Shown piece after piece: positions 1 through 6,046 of a DNA stretch of 12,755 bases. A program made the translations under genes and the position numbers. Position 1 is the stretch's first letter. Each line of letters begins with the position of its first letter. The notes below the pieces were generated by a model. That model searched no databases. It saw only the letters and a list, made by a program, of their open reading frames with translations, and was not told the DNA's origin. This stretch comes from Fen-999 sp035505955 (lineage in GTDB: Bacteria > Pseudomonadota > Gammaproteobacteria > Burkholderiales > Rhodocyclaceae): positions 1 to 12,755 of the forward strand of contig DATJQH010000022.1 of NCBI GenBank assembly GCA_035505955.1, read 5' to 3'.

Positions 1-163
1 CCACACCGTGATCGCCGAAGGCGTCGAGACCGAAGGCCAGTTGCACTTCCTCCGCCGCAACCGCTGCGACCAGATGCAGGGCTACCTGTTCAGCCGCCCG
101 GTTCCCGCAGGCGACTTCGCCGCGCTCATCCGCGAGGACCGTCGACTCGTCGCGGTCCAGTAG
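1..163 (+). CDS. EAL-domain c-di-GMP phosphodiesterase, C-terminal fragment
   Basis: This is the last 53 residues of a protein that begins outside the window; the reading frame opens at base 2 and stops at TAG 161-163. The peptide contains VIAEGVETEGQ followed by QGYLFSRPVP, the two closing signatures of the EAL fold, which hydrolyses cyclic di-GMP to pGpG. The Glu of EGVE and the Gln of QGY belong to the conserved active-site and loop region of active EAL proteins, so this part looks intact. The protein ends shortly after the EAL domain, with no further C-terminal domain. Whether GGDEF, PAS or membrane modules precede it cannot be seen. A role in lowering c-di-GMP and controlling biofilm or motility is inferred from the family only. 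Confidence 0.9.
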   Translation, partial: HTVIAEGVETEGQLHFLRRNRCDQMQGYLFSRPVPAGDFAALIREDRRLVAVQ

Positions 164-246
164 CCGCGACCCGGCGAGTGCCGCCCACTGGGCGCCCAAA
201 CCTGGATCGCTTCGCCGGCAGGCGTAGCCCGCCAACGCGGGGGCCA

Positions 247-275
247 AAGTCAGCCGTGGTGGAACGCCGTCAGGC
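247..275 (+). repeat. Dispersed intergenic repeat, copy 1 (diverged)
   Basis: This 29-bp stretch starts AAAGTCAGCCGTGGTGG and continues AACGCCGTCAGG. It matches copy 2 at 26 of 29 positions and begins 84 nt after the EAL stop codon, in the same orientation as that gene. The internal CGCC-GTCA-GGCG can form a small hairpin. It is the most diverged of the four copies, so this copy alone would not be convincing. Confidence 0.65.
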
Positions 276-421
276 GGGCAAGCGGGCGCGACCGCTCGTA
301 AGGTCTCTCTGCAATTGCCTTGGGCCGGGATGTTCTAGCGCTTTGGGCATATACGGAAACGCTTAGCTCAGACGGACTATTTTCCCGCAATCGCCATAGG
401 TGTATTTGTAATGTCGCTAAG

Positions 422-436
422 GCAGAATTCTTCTGC
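422..436. promoter_or_regulatory. Inverted repeat in the leader of the PEP-CTERM gene
   Basis: GCAGAA-TTC-TTCTGC is a perfect 6-bp inverted repeat with a 3-bp spacer, ending 23 nt before the ATG and 10 nt before the Shine-Dalgarno. It could be a repressor operator or an mRNA hairpin. Only the symmetry is visible; no regulator is implied by the neighbours. Confidence 0.35.
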
Positions 437-459
437 GGTACGCCAAAAGGGAGAGAAAT

Positions 460-1095
460 ATGAACAGCAGGACTCGGTTGGGGAACTGGCTGGCCATCGC
501 GGTTCTCGCCACTGGAAGCGGACAGGCGCTTGCGGCCACTTACGACCTCGACCTTTCGGGGACCGTCAGCGACGGCACCTACGGCAGTCTCGATTGGAAC
601 AACACGCATTACGATCAATGGTCCCTGGCCCTCGCCGGGCTCAACCCATTTAGCGTGTCGGCTGGCGACATCATCAACGCGACAATTACGCTCAACCAGA
701 GCTTCACCGTCCCTGCGTCAGTTGACTTGACGTGGATGGAACTCGTTGTTGGCGGAGCTCAATTTCCGTCTGTCGACACCGCTACGCAGGCATCAGTAGC
801 TTTCTTCAACAACGGCATCGCCGGCCCCACAGGGGGCAATGGATGTTCGACGAGCGGCCAACTGGCCAGCTGTGCGCTGTTCTATCCACCCAACAACGGA
901 TCGTTCGCTTTCGACAAGGTCACGTGGAGCTTCACAATCACAGACTTGAGTGGACAGAGTGCGAACGTCGACCACGTGGGGTTGGGCTACTCCCTGTTCA
1001 GCCCCGCAGTTCCCGAACCCGAAACCTACGCCATGATGATCGCCGGCCTTGGCCTGGTTGGCGTGATGGCCCGCCGGCGCAGGCAGGCAGTCTGA
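460..1095 (+). CDS. PEP-CTERM sorting-domain protein
   Basis: A 211-residue exported protein. The N-terminus is a Sec signal peptide of about 26 residues ending ALA before ATYDLDLSG. The C-terminus (about 184-211) is a textbook PEP-CTERM tail: VPEPETYAMM, a short hydrophobic helix, then the basic cluster RRRRQ. Such proteins are exported, cut and anchored or released by an exosortase in bacteria that make exopolysaccharide. The body between is low in charged residues, rich in Asn, Ser, Thr and aromatics, with two close cysteines (GCSTSGQLASC) that could form a disulfide, and looks like a beta-rich surface domain. The start is supported by AGGGAGAG at 448-455, just before ATG 460. The gene has its own terminator and appears monocistronic. 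No exosortase is in the window, so the processing enzyme must be elsewhere. Function beyond surface or matrix location is unknown. Confidence 0.92.
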   Translation: MNSRTRLGNWLAIAVLATGSGQALAATYDLDLSGTVSDGTYGSLDWNNTHYDQWSLALAGLNPFSVSAGDIINATITLNQSFTVPASVDLTWMELVVGGAQFPSVDTATQASVAFFNNGIAGPTGGNGCSTSGQLASCALFYPPNNGSFAFDKVTWSFTITDLSGQSANVDHVGLGYSLFSPAVPEPETYAMMIAGLGLVGVMARRRRQAV

Positions 1096-1118
1096 CCTTT
1101 CCGCTGCGCACGGACACG

Positions 1119-1145
1119 AACCCCGCTTCGGCGGGGTTTGTTTTT
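1119..1145 (+). terminator. Rho-independent terminator of the PEP-CTERM gene
   Basis: AACCCCGC-TTCG-GCGGGGTT forms an 8-bp stem with a stable UUCG tetraloop, followed by the T-rich run TGTTTTT. It starts 24 nt after the stop codon of the PEP-CTERM gene. It is the clearest intrinsic terminator in the window. Confidence 0.92.
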
Positions 1146-1157
1146 CTGGCCGCCATG

Positions 1158-1186
1158 AAAGTCAGCCGTGGTGGTACGCCGTGCGG
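1158..1186 (+). repeat. Dispersed intergenic repeat, copy 2
   Basis: This 29-bp stretch begins AAAGTCAGCCGTGGTGG and ends TACGCCGTGCGG. It matches copies 3 and 4 at 25 of 29 positions, with the last 16 positions identical to them. It lies 12 nt beyond the terminator of the PEP-CTERM gene and 90 nt before the next start codon, in the same orientation as the upstream gene. Confidence 0.8.
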
Positions 1187-1275
1187 AACATCCCGTTACA
1201 ACTTCGCGACGGTCGGCAACAGCCCGCTTACGAGTCGGCCCCAGAGTGCGAGGCGTCAACTCAGAGGGGGCTGCC

Positions 1276-1632
1276 ATGAACAGACTGCAGGTGCTTTCCG
1301 CGCTGCTTGCGGTTTCCAGTTTCTCCGCCTATGCGATCCAGGGCGATGACGCCCGCGGGCCGGGCGACTACGGCGGCCGCATGAACGGCATGCGCAATGA
1401 GCTGTTCAACGAATTCAAGGCCGTCGAATTGTACTCGCACATGGAGCGCATCCGCATCCTGCAACAAGCGGAAGCCTGCATCCAGGCCGCCACGGACCGC
1501 GACCAGTACCGCGCCTGCGAAGACCGCGAGGCGCGGGCGCGCGAAGTCGTCAAGGAACAGGTGAAAGCACGCCACGCGCAGTTGCGCGCCAGGATCGACA
1601 GCTTGCGGCAGGGCATGGCGTTGCGGCCGTAG
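1276..1632 (+). CDS. Small exported protein with a C-x12-C pair, function unknown
   Basis: A 118-residue protein. The frame is open further upstream (to 1168), but ATG 1276 is preferred because it follows AGAGGGGG at 1263-1270 and starts a clean signal peptide (MNRLQVLSALLAVSSFSAYA, then IQG). The mature part is strongly charged and helical. Two cysteines (C68 and C81, in EACIQAATDRDQYRACE) are spaced C-x12-C, suggesting a helical hairpin tied by a disulfide in the periplasm, followed by an Arg/Glu/Lys-rich amphipathic helix. Small proteins of this type are widespread in betaproteobacteria as conserved hypotheticals; I know of no assigned role. The following nuclease-like gene starts 69 nt downstream on the same strand, so co-transcription is possible but not shown. 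Confidence 0.8.
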   Translation: MNRLQVLSALLAVSSFSAYAIQGDDARGPGDYGGRMNGMRNELFNEFKAVELYSHMERIRILQQAEACIQAATDRDQYRACEDREARAREVVKEQVKARHAQLRARIDSLRQGMALRP

Positions 1633-1660
1633 GAACGGCAAACCCGCGCAGCGACGCGGC

Positions 1661-1697
1661 TTGGGTACACTATCGCGACAGACTCGACCATACCCAA
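1661..1697 (+). promoter_or_regulatory. Inverted repeat immediately upstream of the nuclease-like gene
   Basis: TTGGGTA (1661-1667) and TACCCAA (1691-1697) are perfect 7-bp inverted arms separated by 23 nt. The right arm occupies the place where a Shine-Dalgarno would sit, only 4 nt before ATG 1702, and no good Shine-Dalgarno is otherwise visible. In mRNA it could fold as a hairpin over the initiation region; in DNA it could be a binding site. A smaller hairpin CCGCG-CAGCGA-CGCGG lies just upstream at 1644-1659. Confidence 0.35.
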
Positions 1698-1701
1698 ACC
1701 G

Positions 1702-2211
1702 ATGGCCACCGCCTGCAAGACGCTGCTGTTCCTTTGCGCGCTGTGCGCAACGAGCGCTTGCGCCCAGCCGCGCGCAGGCATCGTCACGATCGTGACCGGC
1801 GGTGACACCTTTACCCTGACCGACGACGGCCAGCGGCAGCAGCGCGTGCGCCTGGCCGGCATCGCGGCGCCGGATGCGGCCACGCCTGCGGGCATGCGCT
1901 CGAAGGCCGAACTCTCCGCGCTCGTGTTCAGCCGCCGCGTCACGGTATCCGGCAGCCGGATCGATCGCGACGGCTATCTCATCGGCAAGGTGATGGTCGT
2001 CGAGGGGAATTGCGAAGGCCCCGCATGCCCGAACAATCGCGATGTCGGTCTCGCGCAGGTCGCCTCCGGCATGGCGCGCTGGCAGGGCGACGACGGCGAA
2101 CTCACGCCGAAGGAGCGCGAGGACTACGGCATTGCCGAGTTCAAGGCGCGCTCGCAGCGGCTGGGCTTGTGGGTGGCGGAACGCAACCCGCCCCGGCGCA
2201 ACTCGCACTGA
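1702..2211 (+). CDS. Exported staphylococcal nuclease-like (SNase) protein, active site altered
   Basis: A 169-residue protein with a Sec signal peptide (about 1-21, ending SACA before QPRAG) and one SNase fold: GIVTIVTGGDTFTL (26-39), VRLAGIAAPD (49-58), SGSRIDRDGYLIGKV (83-97), QVASGMARW, and a C-terminal helix ending LGLWVAERNPPRRN. SNase enzymes cut DNA and RNA using calcium. Aligned by eye to staphylococcal nuclease, Asp21 and Arg35 are kept (D35, R50). The positions of Asp40, Glu43 and Arg87 read Ala55, Asp58 and Tyr92, where active bacterial relatives usually have RLAGIDAPE and DRYGR. The protein may therefore be a weak nuclease or a binding-only relative. It lacks a strong ribosome binding site; ATG 1702 is chosen because the signal peptide starts there. 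Its last 71 bases overlap the convergent lipoprotein gene on the other strand. Confidence 0.82.
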   Translation: MATACKTLLFLCALCATSACAQPRAGIVTIVTGGDTFTLTDDGQRQQRVRLAGIAAPDAATPAGMRSKAELSALVFSRRVTVSGSRIDRDGYLIGKVMVVEGNCEGPACPNNRDVGLAQVASGMARWQGDDGELTPKEREDYGIAEFKARSQRLGLWVAERNPPRRNSH

Positions 2212-2503
2212 CCGGCTCGCGCCGGCAGCGACCCTGCTTCTCGAACCAGTAGACTACGTTGCCGACGACGACGATGCTGCCGGAGACGATGGCGCTGGCG
2301 GCCACCGTCGCCGCGGCGGCGACTACGAGCGCGGCACAGCCGTCGTTGCTGCAGTGGGAGATCGACGCGACCTGCACGGTCTCGAGGTCCATGTGGCGAG
2401 CGACGACGTGGCAATCGGGGTCGTACACCTCGAACGTGCGCGGCAGCACCATGCACGCCTGAACAAACGGCAGCAGCAGCCAGGGCAGGATATTGCGATT
2501 CAT
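2141..2503 (-). CDS. Small conserved lipoprotein-like protein, function unknown
   Basis: A 120-residue protein starting at ATG 2503; an upstream in-frame start at 2566 would put a charged tail before the signal sequence and is less likely. The N-terminus (MNRNILPWLLLPFVQAC) looks like a lipoprotein signal with Cys17, although Gln at -2 is atypical. The mature part has YDPDCHVVARHMDLE, a Cys pair (HCSNDGC), an Ala/Val-rich hydrophobic stretch that could cross or lie in a membrane, then GNVVYWFEKQGRC. This arrangement resembles conserved hypothetical lipoproteins I recall from gammaproteobacteria and betaproteobacteria. The C-terminal tail after QGRC is Pro/Ala/Ser-rich and is encoded antisense to the end of the nuclease-like gene; it may be a non-conserved extension. 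No strong ribosome binding site is visible. No function is assigned. Confidence 0.68.
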   Translation of the reverse strand: MNRNILPWLLLPFVQACMVLPRTFEVYDPDCHVVARHMDLETVQVASISHCSNDGCAALVVAAAATVAASAIVSGSIVVVGNVVYWFEKQGRCRREPVSASCAGAGCVPPPTSPAAASAP

Positions 2504-2565
2504 GTTGGCGAGGGTCGGCGCAGTCCGGATCGCGCATTCTGTCGCGGCAGGAGCGCCCCTGTCCA

Positions 2566-2589
2566 CCGCCGGGTACGGGCGCCCGGCGG
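2566..2589. repeat. Strong GC hairpin downstream of the truncated haemoglobin gene
   Basis: CCGCCGGG-TACGGGCG-CCCGGCGG forms a perfect 8-bp stem, lying 13 nt beyond the stop codon of the minus-strand haemoglobin gene. It has no T-run on either side, so it is not a classical intrinsic terminator, but it could stop 3' decay or help Rho-dependent termination. Confidence 0.45.
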
Positions 2590-2601
2590 CGGTCGCCGTT
2601 G

Positions 2602-3084
2602 CTACCTCTCGACGATGTCTGCCTTCGTGCTCTCGATGAACGCCACCACATCGGCCTTCTCCGCCGCCGGCACCTTGAACTTGGCCAGCGTGGCATTGAG
2701 GTGGACGAGCAGCAGCTGCCAGTCGCGTTCGCTGACGCGCATGCCGACGTGCGAGATCTTCATGTCGCGGCCGGTGTAGTAGAGGGGACCGCCGGCACGG
2801 TTGACGATGAAGTTGACGAGCAGCTGCTTCTCGCGCGAAATGCCGTCGGCACCCCGGTTGGCCCAGAAGCGGCCAAGTTCCGGATCGGCGGCGAGGCGCA
2901 CGGCGAGATCGTCCACGACAGCGCGGATGGCGTCGTAGCCTCCGAGCCGCGTGTAAAGGCTGGGCTTAGGCGCCGCGTCGGCAGCCGTCGCCGGCACGCT
3001 GCCCATGCAGGCAAGGCCCGCGACCAGAACCAGAAACAACCGACGCGCCGCGAGGCCGGCGCCGCTGCAGTTGCGCACTTCCAT
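2602..3084 (-). CDS. Exported group 1 truncated haemoglobin
   Basis: A 160-residue protein. Residues 1 to about 35 are a signal sequence (twin Arg at 14-15, then LFLVLVAGLACMG, ending ATAADA), placing the globin in the periplasm. From SLYTRLGGYDAIRAVVDD (42-59) it matches group 1 truncated globins: ADPELGRFW, then KQLLVNFIVNRAGGP, YYTGRDMKISHVGM with the proximal haem ligand His112, and HLNATL near the end. Group 1 globins bind O2, NO or CO and are linked to NO detoxification or redox sensing. The usual distal B10 residue (Tyr, or His in some) falls on Ala61 in DDLAVRLAADP, so ligand stabilisation is probably altered; Gln87 is a candidate E7 residue. The start is fixed by AGGAGA six bases before ATG 3084. 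The gene is divergent from chrA with a 179-bp shared spacer. Function in this cell is inferred only. Confidence 0.9.
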   Translation of the reverse strand: MEVRNCSGAGLAARRLFLVLVAGLACMGSVPATAADAAPKPSLYTRLGGYDAIRAVVDDLAVRLAADPELGRFWANRGADGISREKQLLVNFIVNRAGGPLYYTGRDMKISHVGMRVSERDWQLLLVHLNATLAKFKVPAAEKADVVAFIESTKADIVER

Positions 3085-3104
3085 GATGTTCTCCTGTCAA
3101 GACT

Positions 3105-3119
3105 CCATCGGATCGATGG
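3105..3119. promoter_or_regulatory. Palindrome in the haemoglobin-chrA divergent spacer
   Basis: CCATCG-GAT-CGATGG is a perfect 6-bp inverted repeat with a 3-bp spacer, 20 bp upstream of the haemoglobin start codon. Its place in a divergent promoter region fits an operator, but no regulator gene is adjacent. A second short stem, GTAGC-TTTG-GCTAC, lies at 3156-3169. Confidence 0.3.
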
Positions 3120-3142
3120 CGGAGACCACTGTGCGCGCGCGG

Positions 3143-3172
3143 TTGTCTCGACTCTGTAGCTTTGGCTACACT
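3143..3172 (+). promoter_or_regulatory. Possible sigma-70 promoter for chrA
   Basis: TTGTCT (3143-3148) and TACACT (3167-3172), 18 bp apart, each match the -35 and -10 consensus at four of six positions. The site lies about 90 bp upstream of the chrA start codon. This is a match by eye only. Confidence 0.3.
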
Positions 3173-3263
3173 GGGCATCGCCTGCTGCGTAACAATTGGT
3201 ACAGATCGGCAACGGCGCTTGTGGTGAGCGCTTTCGCGCCGGTCGGCGGAAGGAGGGAGCACC

Positions 3264-4607
3264 ATGGCGATCACGACTGCGGCAGTTGTGCCACCCCCGA
3301 CCCCGGCGCTGGCCAAGGCGTTTCCGTACTGGCTCAAGCTCGGCTTCATCAGCTTCGGCGGCCCGGCCGGGCAGATCGCGATGATGCATCAGGAGCTGGT
3401 GGAGAAGCGGCGCTGGATTTCCGAGCATCGCTTCCTGCACGCACTCAACTATTGCATGCTGCTGCCCGGGCCGGAGGCGATCCAGCTCGCAATCTACATC
3501 GCCTGGCTGATGCACGGCCTCGGCGGCGCCATCGTTGCCGGCGTGCTGTTCTTCCTGCCGGCCCTCGTGCTGCTCTCGGCGCTGGCGTGGGCCTACATCA
3601 ACTTCGGCGACGTACCGGCGGTGGCCGGCATCTTCTACGGCATCAAGCCGGCGGTGGTCGCCGTGGTGCTGTTCGCCGCCTGGCGCATCGGCTCGAAGGC
3701 GATCAGGAACGGTTTGCTCGGCGGCATCGCCGCGCTGGCCTTCGTCGGCATCTTCTTCTTCGACGTCGACTTTCCTTTGATCGTGCTCGCCGCCGGCGTG
3801 CTGGGCGCGATCGGCGGCAAGCTCGCGCCGGAAAAGTTCAAGAGCGGCGGCGGCCACGGCTCAAGCAGGATGCAGTACGGGCCGGCGATCATCGACGACC
3901 ACACGCCACCGCCCGCCCACGCGGCCTTCTCGCTGGGTAAGCTGATCTTCACGCTGGTCGCCTTCGCGGCCATCTGGGCGATTGCAATGGCGATGGTGGC
4001 AGGCACGCAAACGCTCCAGGACATGGGCGAGTTCTTCACCACCGCAGCCTTCCTGACCATCGGCGGCGCCTACGCCGTGCTGCCCTATGTGTATCAGGGC
4101 GCCGTGGAGCACTTCGGCTGGCTCACCGGCGCGCAGATGATGGACGGGCTGGCCTTGGGCGAAACCACGCCGGGGCCGCTAATCATGATCGTCACCTGGG
4201 TCGGCTACATGGGTGGCGTCGCCAAGCAGGTGTTCGCCAACCCGATTACGGCAGGCATTGCGGGTGCCGCAGTGGCGACCTTCTTCACCTTCCTGCCGAG
4301 CTTCATGTTCATCATCGCCGGCGGTCCGCTGGTGGAAGCAACGCGCAACGAGCTGAAGTTCACCGCGCCGCTGACGGCCATCACGGCCGCCGTGGTCGGC
4401 GTCATCATGAACCTCGCCGTTTTTTTCGCCTGGCACACCTTCTGGCCGAAAGGCACGGCGGCGATGCCGTTCGCGCCGCCCGTCGAGTGGCTGCCGGTGC
4501 TGGTCGCGATCGCCGCCTTCGTCGCGCTGTGGAGGTACAAGATCGACATCATGAAGGTAATCAGCGCCTGCGCACTGCTGGGGCTCGTGCTGGCGCTGCT
4601 GCGCTGA
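3264..4607 (+). CDS. chrA: Long-chain ChrA chromate transporter (CHR family)
   Basis: A 447-residue inner-membrane protein made of two homologous CHR halves. The first carries the family signature FGGPAGQIAMMHQELVE (31-47), RRWISEHRFLHALNYCMLL and PGPEAIQLAIYIAWL. The second carries AFLTIGGAYAVLPYVY and LALGETTPGPLIMIVTWVGY. Ten or more hydrophobic segments are visible, and a His/Gly/Pro-rich cytoplasmic-looking linker joins the halves. ChrA proteins export chromate, probably driven by the proton-motive force. Length is typical of the long-chain type. AGGAGGG at 3251-3257, six bases before ATG 3264, gives a near-ideal ribosome binding site. No chrB regulator is adjacent, so chromate induction cannot be inferred, and some CHR members may carry other oxyanions. 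It is divergent from the haemoglobin gene and followed by nnrS after 136 bp. Confidence 0.93.
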   Translation: MAITTAAVVPPPTPALAKAFPYWLKLGFISFGGPAGQIAMMHQELVEKRRWISEHRFLHALNYCMLLPGPEAIQLAIYIAWLMHGLGGAIVAGVLFFLPALVLLSALAWAYINFGDVPAVAGIFYGIKPAVVAVVLFAAWRIGSKAIRNGLLGGIAALAFVGIFFFDVDFPLIVLAAGVLGAIGGKLAPEKFKSGGGHGSSRMQYGPAIIDDHTPPPAHAAFSLGKLIFTLVAFAAIWAIAMAMVAGTQTLQDMGEFFTTAAFLTIGGAYAVLPYVYQGAVEHFGWLTGAQMMDGLALGETTPGPLIMIVTWVGYMGGVAKQVFANPITAGIAGAAVATFFTFLPSFMFIIAGGPLVEATRNELKFTAPLTAITAAVVGVIMNLAVFFAWHTFWPKGTAAMPFAPPVEWLPVLVAIAAFVALWRYKIDIMKVISACALLGLVLALLR

Positions 4608-4626
4608 CGCCACAAGGGCTGGCGCC

Positions 4627-4655
4627 AGAGTCAGCCCCCGTGGTACGCCGTGCGG
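4627..4655 (+). repeat. Dispersed intergenic repeat, copy 3
   Basis: This 29-bp stretch begins AGAGTCAGCCCCCGTGG and ends TACGCCGTGCGG. It is identical to copy 4 over all 29 positions. It starts 20 nt after the chrA stop codon, in the direction of chrA. A perfect palindrome CTGGCGCCAG (4619-4628) abuts its left end. Its right end is 10 bp from the FNR-type site. Confidence 0.85.
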
Positions 4656-4665
4656 CATGCCGTTC

Positions 4666-4679
4666 TTGACCCGGATCAT
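4666..4679 (+). promoter_or_regulatory. FNR/NnrR-type binding site upstream of nnrS
   Basis: TTGAC-CCGG-ATCAT matches the FNR consensus TTGAT-N4-ATCAA at 8 of 10 defined positions. Its centre is about 71 bp before ATG 4744. If it acts as a class II site centred at -41.5, transcription would start near 4714 and the -10 box would fall at 4702-4707, which reads CATCAT (four of six matches to TATAAT). Regulation of nnrS genes by FNR-family NO sensors such as NnrR is established in other bacteria, which supports the call. Confidence 0.5.
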
Positions 4680-4743
4680 TCTTTTACGGCGCGCCGTGCC
4701 GCATCATCCGGCGCAACATGCATCCTGATCGGACATCACGCCC

Positions 4744-5934
4744 ATGGCATTCATGACTCTCGAGGAACCAAAGCGCAGAGGCACGCCGGACAAGTCCTTC
4801 GCGCTCTGGCGCCTCGGCTTCCGGCCCTTCTACCTCCTTGCCGCCATCTTCGCCGCGATCGCCATTCCCGCCTGGGTGGCGGTTCTCGCCGGCGCGCTGA
4901 CGCCGCCGATCGCGGGCGTCTGGTGGCATGCGCACGAGATGATCTTCGGCTTCGCGGCGGCTGTCGTCGTCGGCTTCCTGTTCACCGCAGGCCGCAACTG
5001 GACCGGCCTGCCGACGCCGACCGGCGGCACGCTGGCGGCGCTGGCGCTGTTGTGGCTCGCCGGGCGGCTGTTCATGGCGTTCGATGCCGGCGTCGTAGGC
5101 ACAGCGATCGACGTCGCCTTCGTGCCCGTCGCAGCCGCGTTTCTCGCCCGCGTGCTGTGGCGCGCCGGCAGCCGGCGCAACTACGTCATCGTCATCATCC
5201 TCGCTTTGCTCACGCTCGCCAACATCGCGTTCCATCTCGCCCGCTTCGGCGTGCTCGCGATCGACCCGCTGTCGGCGCTGCACGCGGCGCTCGCCGTGCT
5301 GATCGTGCTGGAAACCACGATCGGCGGCCGCGTGATTCCGTCGTTCACCGCCAGCGCGCTCAAGGGCGTGAAGCAGTGGCAGCGCCGCTGGCTCGACATT
5401 GCGGCCATCGCTGCGACGGCGCTGGCGCTCGGCGCCTGGGTGTTCGCATCGGCAACGACAGCCGCGATCCTGCTCGCGCTGCTTGCCACCCTGCTGCAAC
5501 TGTTGCGCTGCCTGGGCTGGAATCCGTGGGCGACACGACGCCAGCCGCTGCTCTGGATCCTGCATGTCTCGCATCTCTGGATCCCCATCGGGCTTGCGCT
5601 GCTGGCCGCGGCCCAGGCGGACTGGCTGCCGCGCTCGGCGGGCGTCCATGCGCTCACGATCGGCGCCACGGCCGGCCTCATCATCGGCATGATCACGCGC
5701 ACGGCACTGGGCCACACGGGCCGGATGATCCTGCCGACCCGCATCGAAACCTTCGCCTACCTGTTCGTGCAACTCGCAGCTATTGCCCGCGTAATAACGC
5801 TGCTTGCCGGGCCTGGCCCAAGTCTCGCCGGCATCCATGTCGCCGCCGGCTGCTGGACGCTCGCCTTCCTGCTTTACCTGTGGCGCTACACGCCCTTCCT
5901 CTTCCGACCCCGCATCGACGGCCAGCCGGGCTGA
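4744..5934 (+). CDS. nnrS: NnrS family haem/copper membrane protein, nitrosative stress
   Basis: A 396-residue polytopic inner-membrane protein with about 12 hydrophobic segments. Family signatures are WRLGFRPFYLLAAIF (22-36), WWHAHEMIFGFAAA, GFLFTAGRNWTG, ETTIGGRVIPSFT and the C-terminal MITRTALGHTGR. NnrS proteins are reported to bind haem and copper and to protect cells from nitric oxide, often beside denitrification genes and under FNR-family control; the conserved His residues in HAHE and GHTGR are likely metal or haem ligands. No denitrification reductase is present in the window. ATG 4744 lacks a strong Shine-Dalgarno, and Met4 at 4753 is an alternative start. The FNR-type box upstream supports separate transcription from chrA. 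The exported haemoglobin nearby may share the nitric oxide context, which is inference. Confidence 0.93.
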   Translation: MAFMTLEEPKRRGTPDKSFALWRLGFRPFYLLAAIFAAIAIPAWVAVLAGALTPPIAGVWWHAHEMIFGFAAAVVVGFLFTAGRNWTGLPTPTGGTLAALALLWLAGRLFMAFDAGVVGTAIDVAFVPVAAAFLARVLWRAGSRRNYVIVIILALLTLANIAFHLARFGVLAIDPLSALHAALAVLIVLETTIGGRVIPSFTASALKGVKQWQRRWLDIAAIAATALALGAWVFASATTAAILLALLATLLQLLRCLGWNPWATRRQPLLWILHVSHLWIPIGLALLAAAQADWLPRSAGVHALTIGATAGLIIGMITRTALGHTGRMILPTRIETFAYLFVQLAAIARVITLLAGPGPSLAGIHVAAGCWTLAFLLYLWRYTPFLFRPRIDGQPG

Positions 5935-6046
5935 CGCCGGCCTGCAAGACTGACTCCTTTCGGCGACAGATGGGCGGCTATTCCCCTACTGCTAGCATGG
6001 GGCCGATATCATCGTTCGCCAACAAGACAAACAAAGGGAGTCACGA

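Larger units (their letters stand above)
164..459. other. Intergenic region between the EAL gene and the PEP-CTERM gene
   Basis: No convincing gene lies here; the short open frames lack ribosome binding sites and resemble no family I know. The region holds a perfect 10-bp palindrome TGGGCGCCCA at 189-198, a small hairpin CCCGC-CAAC-GCGGG at 228-241, copy 1 of the dispersed repeat at 247-275, and an inverted repeat at 422-436 near the next start codon. Bases from about 340 to 430 are more AT-rich than the surroundings and probably contain the promoter of the PEP-CTERM gene, but I could not fix a convincing sigma-70 or sigma-54 site. Confidence 0.6.

Noticed and set aside
435..444. CGGTACGCC before the PEP-CTERM gene as a fifth repeat copy
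   Set aside because: Only nine bases match the repeat core and the flanks do not, which chance can explain.
1261..2208. A 315-codon minus-strand frame antisense to the two small exported proteins
   Set aside because: The plus-strand genes have signal peptides and an SNase fold. This frame has no recognisable start signal or domain.
2760..3857. A 365-codon minus-strand open frame spanning the haemoglobin and chrA genes
   Set aside because: It crosses a divergent promoter region and two genes with strong family signatures. The product is low-complexity and charged.
4684..5838. A 384-codon minus-strand frame antisense to nnrS
   Set aside because: Arg/Gln/Glu-rich with no motif, typical of the complement of a membrane protein gene in GC-rich DNA.
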